Positions 56,323-64,000 of a stretch of 64,000 nucleotides of DNA are shown in pieces. A model generated the notes under the pieces. It searched no databases and had not been told where the DNA came from. It saw nothing but the letters and a program-made list of their open reading frames with translations. The DNA comes from Alitta virens (Eukaryota; Annelida; Polychaeta; Phyllodocida; Nereididae). How positions within the stretch are numbered: the first letter of the stretch is position 1; each line of letters begins with the position of its first letter. The position numbers and the translations under genes are program-made. The DNA lies in NCBI GenBank assembly GCA_932294295.1, contig OW028584.1, positions 36,155,969 to 36,219,968 of the forward strand, written 5' to 3'.

Positions 56323-56434
56323 TTCAGTCAGCTGTAAAAACAAAACAAAAAAACAACAACTTAATAACGCTTACATCATCTCGATAGCATTTTAATATAA
56401 ATTTTTGCAAAGTTACTTTTTTTCAACAACTTAC

Positions 56435-57076
56435 CTCATGAGAAATCCAAACTTTTGAAAATTTGTTCTGGGATATTGGCAATATAAATTGTGTTCATTC
56501 CATACTTAACTGATGTTGATTGAGCCTTGATTTGCAAAATCAAATCAGCATATCAGGTGCATTGAACTTATAAAACTTACAATTTAATTTGCTTCAGGGA
56601 GGAAACCTTTAACCTTAAAGCCCCGTTTTCTTGTGACAAATATTCACAATTGCACAAGACCCACAGTCAAGACTCTAGTTAAATACTTGTGTGGCAAGTG
56701 TTTGTTATGTTTTGGCACTTTGGCACAGCAGCAGTGTTTAGAGTCATCAAACTTATCGATTTTCAAGCCAAAATAAGACATTACAGTATTCCAAACTCAC
56801 TAAACTATTTCAATACCATCTAAAGACATAATTAACAAATCTGCACCAATACTCACTGTTGACGGAAAGTTATTTAGATATTTCAAACTTCATTTGTCCA
56901 CCTCCGAGTTGAATGTGGCTTCCTCGCTGCGGCAAAACAGCACGTCATGTGACAAGGCTGGTCATGTGACTCAGAATGTAGGTCACCACTAGAGGGCCGT
57001 TGATCGACTGCAAACAAGTGATCTGTTCTCAGTGATCAGAAATTGTTACTGAAATTTGCAGTTTAGCGGCATTATC
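56435..57076. promoter_or_regulatory. Divergent promoter region of BLOC1S3 and the HMG-box gene
   Basis: About 750 bp separate the two start codons. GTCATGTGAC occurs twice, at 56944-56953 and 56961-56970, 17 bp apart; TCATGTGA is the M-box/E-box form bound by MITF/TFE factors. CCACTAGAGGGCC at 56986-56998 resembles a CTCF core. The 5' UTR exon of BLOC1S3 probably starts between 56435 and about 56930. Transcription starts are not determined. Confidence 0.5.
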
Positions 57077-60000
57077 ATGGATACCCCGGTGAGTTAGAAG
57101 TGTCAAAATGTTTATGAAACATCGTGGCATGGTTTTGCATGAGTGGCAGTCCCCATGTTTGGCTGTGATGCTCATAGTGATGTGTTAACTTGAGTTGACC
57201 AAATCAACCATTTCAACTTATTCAAGCCAATCAAGGCATATAAATATTGGACCCACATTCAATGATTCCTTCAAGTTAGGGTAGCCCTGTCATACTTCTA
57301 GCTACTTATTAGGATGTATATATATGTCTATTACATGTAATGGTAAACATATTGATAGTTCGTTTATCTGTGAATTTGAAATCCAGTGCTATTATTACAT
57401 GTGCAATAAATTTATGAGCACGCAGTGAATCAATGATTGTCAAGTATGTCAGTGTTGCAGACAGTTACTGTAGTATACTATATTAGTCTATATGCCGGTA
57501 ATTTCATTATTTATCTCACCACTTGCATAAAAGTTTGGTATGTGATTTTTTCAGTCGTTCTGACCCATTTATCATATATGTATTCTCTACCTTTTATGGA
57601 CCTAGAGTCCGCAATAAAGTTGACTTGACTTGACTTGACTTGACTTTTCAGCCGAGGAAAAAAAGCAAGAACCAGCCTCAGCCGCAGGAAATCTTGCTGC
57701 CAGATGGAAAAGTAAGTTGGTGTAATATTTGAGATGTAATTGTCATTATTACATATTTTGAGTCTTTTAAAGGATTGTTTTGTTTGTGACACCTCTTTGC
57801 AAGCATCAAAACAGTGGAACCTATGCAGTTCAGCCTACATATGCAACAATGTAAACAATGTAGCCTTATTTGAGTTATTTCTATCTCTTCAGCCATATTA
57901 TTCTATTAACTGTTAGAATTTGCATCGTAGCTTGAATATCAAACACATGTCAGTGGTCTGATGTACTTCTCTCAAATGATTTTTTTTGTCTTTTTCAGAA
58001 AGTCATTGTTCCTCCCCCTCCGAAAAAGCCACTTAGTCCATATATGGCTTTCCAAATGGAGGTAAAGTTTTTTTTTTCCAAAGATGCCTCGTTTAATCTT
58101 AAAATTGAAATGTTGCAGTATTCATTAATATATAATGTTTTTCAAAAGATATTAAATGCAATAAATAATGATATATTTTTTTAACTATTTATGTAATGTG
58201 GTTTTCCTAATTGGAATAAAAAAGTCCTGAAGTTATCCTGCCTAAAAGCACAGACGTAGCCTCTATAGCGTGTATTATTATGCGTTCTCTATTAAAAATT
58301 TTATGATTCCAGAAAAGACAGGAACTGTTGGCACATGAACCAAACCTGCCATTTACTGCAATTGGCTCTAAACTTGGAGAATGCTGGCAAAAACTGAGCC
58401 CAGAGGAAAAAAAAGTTTACACCATAAGATACAGAGAAGAATATGTAAGGATATGTTGATGCTGTTAATAAACTGTAAAAATAAATTGCTGGGTGATGTG
58501 TAAAATGTGTGGTTTGCCGATTAATTGTTAATGTAGAAGGACGAATGGTGGTTGAATATTAATTTTGTAATTTGGTTTTTCTAGAAAATAGTTTGAAAAT
58601 TTTCTTTTTTTTCAGGATGAATATAAAGACAAGCGACAGGCCTATGACAAGAGACTTGCTGAACTTATGAAAAAACATGGAATCAGTAAGTCATCCCATA
58701 ATGTTTCTTAAAAGTAAAATAAATTTAAAACTCAGTTTAAATCTCATTTCACAATACCTTTATACATGCAGTGTAAAACTGACCACTATGAGAAGCCACC
58801 AGAGGTGTAACTGGTAACTGTAAGAAGCTGTAAGAGATGAAGAATATAATTTCTAAATACAAAAGTTCATGAAATATTCAGAACAAAGTGTCAATTTTAA
58901 TAAATAAAATCGGAATGTAGCTGATCGCATTATAATTGGCCCCACACAGTGTCGCACGGTATAAACTTAATTATATAAAGAACTTACAGTATATTAAGAC
59001 ATTAATTAATTGAGGATTATCTTTTTTTATTTCTAGGTGGAGCCCAATTAAAGGCTGCGTCTGGACAAACTGTTCCTGCTAATGTGACCGGCAGCCATGT
59101 TACTGTACAAGCCAGTAATTCAAAAGTATGTAGATTCATGTTTGTCTTTCTAAGTCTATTGTGGGACTGTATAAGCTCCTATCATGTATTCATACAAAAC
59201 ATAAGAGGGCAAAGTACCGCAACAGTAATATTGTACAGTTTAAGTTTTGAAACAACCTGTTATGTTAGGATTATTTCTTGTTTTATTACAGAGCCCATTC
59301 CAGTTGTTCAGGGATAAGGTATGTATGAACTACCATGATGTATGAATACTACAGAAAACCTGGAGCCAGACGTTGTCATTCCAAGCACTTTAATTGCTCT
59401 AAGAACTTATATAAGGTCAAAGTTGATTATACATCATGGAATAACTTTAAAAATTAAGTTGTGTACACTGTTAAGTGATGATTATTCAATGTGTAAGTAT
59501 CAAAATGGTGGAACCCATATATCTCTGACTAGCATATTTATACATCAATCTTCTTGAGATGTTTTGACACAGATTTAGTTTGATGTCTTTTGTTTCTTTT
59601 TGCACACAGATGGCCAGACAATTCGAGACAATGAATATACCAATGGGAGACTTCGAGAAAATTGTCCAGAACATGTGGGATAAATTTTCACCAGAGGAAA
59701 AATTGCTTTATGTCAAACTGGCCAAAAGCCTTAATCCACAAATGCAGGTAAGGCTGAGCTTAAAAGAAGAAGAGCGAAAAAGAAGAAATTTTTATTTTTT
59801 TTTATTTGCAAGCGCACAGTAACAAGTGAAACATAATTCATGTACAATATTGAAATAATAGAGTCTTGCAGGAGACCTTCAAACTTCAAAGCCATTAGGC
59901 TGTTGTGGTGCCAAGTTTCCTGTAGTTGTGTAATCTTTTTAAATTCAAATTTTGAATAAGAAAGGTGTTGTGTGGAGGTATAGTATAGTATAAAAACTGT

Positions 60001-63000
60001 CTTGTACCAGTAAATTTCTCGGACATAGGCTAAACGCCTTGTATTCATAACCAAGTTTCAAGTTTCATTGGTTATTTATTTGCATACAGGCAGCGCCAAA
60101 ATGGTCGGCTGGCACCTCATCTCCAAGAACATCCTGGCCCTCATCTTCTGGGTATTCCGTGGGGGCGCCACTGTCTCATGCTGTCCGTAGTCCCCCTGGT
60201 GGTGGTGAAAGGTTTCAACCAACTGTCATGCCCATCAATACTCAGGTAGAATCATAATATTTGATCACTTTCATCAACGGCATTTCAAATGTTATGAATG
60301 GTCTCTGTCCAATATGAAAATATGAATGGTAAACTAATACGTACTCGGTGACTTCGCTGAGCAAAAGACTGCACCCATGGCAGTCTTCCCGAAGTTCAAA
60401 TGTCCTTTGCCGGACCGAATGTCAAAATGATACCCTGTCTTTATGAAATATCATTGTAAAATAGGTTGTCTTTTGCCGGACCGAATGAAATTTTGCCAGT
60501 CAGGTCCGGCGGTCCGGGGTACTTCGAGAAGACTGTCATGGGGTAAATGTGTAACGTGGTATGGAGTCCAAGTCTTAACATCTCATCATTGTATCTGCCA
60601 GCTGGGTACATTTTCAGAGCCAGTAGCATTGACACATTGAAACTTTTAAACATTTGACTTATAAGTTAGTTTGGTTATTTTTATCCAGAGAGGTCCAACG
60701 CTCCCCAGCAGTCCTTTCGCAGTTTATCAAGAAGAGGTAAAGTGCTTTAACCGTGCTTCGTTGCTGTGTGTCTGTCAAAATCCCACATATCAATATTTAT
60801 AGCTAGTAGAAAATCATAGCTATATTACATTGTAAGTGTTGCTGGAAGTGTATTATATTATAGTGTATTTATTTTATATGCATTGCATGTTTCATTAGTT
60901 ATGTAGAACCTATAATAAGTTATTTCTTCGTAGTTACTTCGTTTATAACACAATTGAAGAAAAATTAACTATGGGGTGTGCAAATTGCAATTATAGATGC
61001 TTTGTGCAAGAAATTATAGGTTTAGAGACTTTGAGGACAAAAGATTATGAAATGGGATAACTGGGATTTCATGGGAAATTATCAGATTAATGTAGATTAC
61101 TAGGATGGGCTGGTGCTCAGAACAAGGCATGCCAAAATTTGATGCATTTTATTATTACAACAGTGTGGTGAAAAGTTTATTATATATTTATAAATAAATG
61201 CAATTTGGGCCCGCCTGATGAGTTTTAAACTTAACACATTTTGTTAAAATGGTAAGGCCATTCTTCAAAATATTCCTGTTGCGGGTTAAGCGATCGTATA
61301 GAACATATCAGTGTGTATGAAATAAATGTTCCCTTGTTTTTTGTAAATTTGTTTTTAGGGTCCTCAAATTGTTTGCGGGCCGTTTCTTGCAGTAATGCGC
61401 GGCCCTACCGGTTAGTTCAATATTAGTAAAATATTCTTCTGAAAAAAGATTCCCTACCTACCATTTGGGTTTTTCAAGTGTCATGTAACCCGCAACAGAA
61501 ATACTTTTAAGGCTGGCCTAAAATCACTAATTTTGTTTGGTTGTTTGTTGAATTGTTTGTTATTTTCAGATGAAACAACAAACACTAGATCACAAAATTG
61601 ACATGGCAAATTTTGATCAAACAACAAAAAATATATGGAATTCATTTTCAAAAGGAGAAAAGGCTGTCTACTTTCGCATTTACAAAGCAAAAATTGTAGG
61701 TCATCGATCAGACGTATTTGTTTACGTTTTAGGCATTTTATTTCTTATTATCTTAAAATGAAATTTGGGAATGTTACATCATTCTGGATTCGCATTTAAA
61801 CAAATTGGTCTGACTCAAATTAAACTTCAATTCATACATCTATTACAAGTAAATTAAGATTTAATGTTTATTTATAATTAAACAACTAACACTTCAATTG
61901 TACACATTGGTAAATAGCAATTGATTTTATCCAGCATGATTTGCATGAGTTGTAGTTGAGTTGCATGTTATAGTCGTGGCACATTCTGTACTAAATTAGA
62001 ATATATGTGATTAACCAATATGTCATACCAACCCAGGCAATATATTCATGAATATCTAGACTTTAAAGTGATCCATATAAAAATTAATTACTTATTATGA
62101 TAAAATTTCACAGTATGCTGAATGGACTCAAAGCCGTGATGGCTGACTCGAATCTAATACAAAGCGATGTATAAATATCTTAAAGGGTGTATCCTTGATT
62201 GTTTATGTATGATCTAAATAAAAGTGTCTGTCTGTCTGTCTATTGATCGACACAAAGCCTGACCCCCACAGAATGTTAACATAATTTTTCTCGTGTTATT
62301 TCCAGGCAATGGCAATGTCCCATCAAGCCATACAATCGGGTCAGTATTAAAATTCATTCTCCTACTTTGCAGCTCAGCTACAAAGCTACAATGATGGGTG
62401 TACGCATCTGGCCTCTATCATGAAACTTCTTTGTTTTATTGCGGTCAAGTAAACACATTGATATTTTTTATATATTTGTTTTAACCCAATTTACATTATG
62501 TCTAACTCTTATGTCTGTAAGACTGTATCAATAAGGACTTTTTCTTTTATCAATCAAGAAAATTGGCCCTGGAAATTTTTCATTTTTGATGTCGCATCAT
62601 GCGTAGAATCAAATTTTACACATACATGGAGAATCTCAACTGTATTGTGTGTTATATACTGTCATATGTGAATTTTATTTTATTTTATTTATGTAATATC
62701 TCTCGACTTTAACCCAACACAGGCAGAAATTATGACAGAGCAAAGGAAACTGTAAGTCCCACAACAGGAAGTACCAGTCACCATAGCAACAAGAGGCCTC
62801 ATTCCAAATCTGTCACACCATCTCCTTTGGGGTCGGTGAGTAACATATATTTTCCATGAGATTTTAATCTATTAATTGCTAGGGTTTGTCGTTCATTATT
62901 TCAAATAAATAACCATTTACTGCAGACAAATGACAAGTAAAAATTTCAATATCAATCGACTGGCACTCAAATCATATAGGCCTAAGACTAAGACTAAAAT

Positions 63001-63275
63001 TCATCACCAATCCGTATAATTGTCTTCAAAATTAATCTCACCAATTAGGTCACCTCAATATTAGGACCTTTTAATATAAATCCACTTTAGACTTATATAG
63101 AATCGTCAGCTTTATTGTTTTTTGATTTCACAGGTAATGATAAATCCTGGAGATCACCTGACAGCTGAACAGAGGAATTCGTTAAACAGAATCAAGGTGC
63201 CTTCGTATAACTTCGAGGTCGCAGATCACCTTGGAAACGGAATTGGACAAGTGCTGGAATTCACTTGGAAGCAAG
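57077..63275 (+). CDS. Protein with three HMG-like boxes, 14 exons seen, 3' end beyond window
   Basis: Nuclear DNA- or chromatin-binding protein by family. Exons: 57077-57088, 57652-57711, 57999-58061, 58313-58444, 58616-58685, 59037-59125, 59292-59318 (27 nt), 59610-59747, 60090-60245, 60689-60736, 61570-61695, 62306-62339, 62723-62835, 63134-63275 and onward. All phases join; 403 residues so far. Box 1 (about 31-110) is a good HMG box: PPKKPLSPYMAFQMEKRQEL, then GECWQKLSPEEKKVYTIRY. Box 2 (about 143-197: SPFQLFRDKMARQ, MWDKFSPEEKLLY) and box 3 (about 256-310: SPFAVYQEEMKQQ, IWNSFSKGEKAVY) are shorter and diverged. A basic PRKKSK near the start may be a nuclear signal. Ser/Pro-rich linkers separate the boxes. 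The exon 12 donor is GTCAGT. I do not recognise the orthologue. Confidence 0.82.
60373..60544. repeat. 172-bp terminal-inverted-repeat element with internal direct repeats
   Basis: ACCCATGGCAGTCTTCCCGA at the left is inverted at the right (TCGAGAAGACTGTCATGGGG). TTTGCCGGACCGAATG occurs twice inside, at 60406 and 60472. It is in the HMG-gene intron after exon 9. Confidence 0.65.
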
Positions 63276-64000
63276 GTGACAGCCTTTAATATGTTGTTTA
63301 TACTTTCTCAATTCAGTAAGATTAGATATATAATTTTTATATAAAAATTGGGAAAAAGTGCAGTATAGCGGACCCAGATTTATGACCATATTAAGCAAGC
63401 CTCATTGCCAGGCCTATGACATAGAAATACTGAATTCATTGATGACGTCACAAATACAGTACGGCAGTGATCTTTTTTTTTTTTATATCTACCGCCCCCA
63501 AACACCTGCTACAAGACACAAAAATGTTTTATTTTGTTTGCCAAAACTTAATTTGGAGAAAAATAGTGATTATGTTCATATTTAATGGACGCCAAATATG
63601 GGCATAAATTTGGGTCCGCTATACGGCACTAAATCCAAAATTGGTGGTAATGGGGAGGAAAACTTCCAACAGAGGTCACGGCCTGTAGCGGATAACTATT
63701 GTTTGATGATGTCATCTATTCTGATGTAGTGACGTCATCTTGTGGTCTTTTTATATTTTACGGGCATAGTGCCCCCTATAGGCTGTTACTTTTTCTCCCA
63801 ATTGAAGCTGTTTCACACTATATATATATATATGCATGTATATACTGAGTTATATTGATGCCGTATATAATGTATTATTTGTTGAATTTGTTAAATCAAA
63901 GAACTAATGCATATAAGCTCAAGTAAATGAAAAAAGTACTAAAACCCATGTAAAAGGACCCACAAGAGAATTGACTGGTTAAATGAGCTTGCCATTAACA
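63276..64000 (+). other. HMG-gene intron with two dispersed repeats
   Basis: 63352-63640 is an uninterrupted copy of the repeat at 35506-35958. 63648-63804 is a fifth copy of the TGACGTCA element (GGTAATGGGGAGGAAAAC to TACTTTTTCTCCCAATTG), with one perfect TGACGTCA at 63730-63737. The two lie side by side. After them come a short TA run and AT-rich sequence to the edge. The next exon of the HMG gene is not in the window. Confidence 0.65.

Noticed and set aside
59084..59317. 77-codon open frame in the HMG gene
   Set aside because: Read-through of exons 6 and 7 across their intron; the spliced frames are the supported ones.

Overview
The window is animal nuclear DNA. It is AT-rich, its genes are split by introns of about 0.1 to 3 kb with GT-AG borders, and it is dense in short inverted-repeat elements and simple repeats. 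The proteins are bilaterian: TMEM245, an ASB-type ankyrin/SOCS-box protein, a SKICH coiled-coil protein, a homeodomain protein, an arylsulfatase B-type enzyme, BLOC1S3 and an HMG-box protein. Gene content and repeats suggest a marine invertebrate, but the sequence alone does not settle the phylum. All exon models were built by reading GT/AG borders and checking that codon phase runs through each junction; none has transcript support.

Layout. 1-20.6 kb: TMEM245 on the minus strand, at least 15 coding exons in about 19 kb, with introns full of non-autonomous elements. 20.6-24.7 kb: intergenic, with a GC-rich terminal-inverted-repeat element. 24.7-28.3 kb: a plus-strand ASB-like gene whose coding sequence is one exon; a likely 5' UTR intron holds a tandem array of nuclear-receptor-like half-sites. 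28.5-39.4 kb: a convergent minus-strand gene for a 970-residue SKICH coiled-coil protein with an LC3-interacting-type motif. 40-47.1 kb: a minus-strand homeobox gene with a 17-nt first coding exon and an unusual homeodomain. 47.1-53.7 kb: a minus-strand arylsulfatase of 579 residues with a tandemly duplicated exon. 55.2-56.9 kb: BLOC1S3, minus strand. 57.1 kb to the right edge: a plus-strand gene with three HMG-like boxes, divergent from BLOC1S3 and cut by the window end.

There is no operon-like organisation. Three genes have roles linked by family to lysosomes or autophagy (arylsulfatase, BLOC1S3, the SKICH protein). Two of them, BLOC1S3 and the SKICH gene, carry E-boxes of the MITF/TFE type in their putative promoters, a suggestive but unproven link. 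The strongest candidate for something undescribed is the arylsulfatase exon pair at 52576-52866: two 113-bp versions of the same active-site-flanking exon, separated by a 65-nt intron, which the reading frame makes mutually exclusive.
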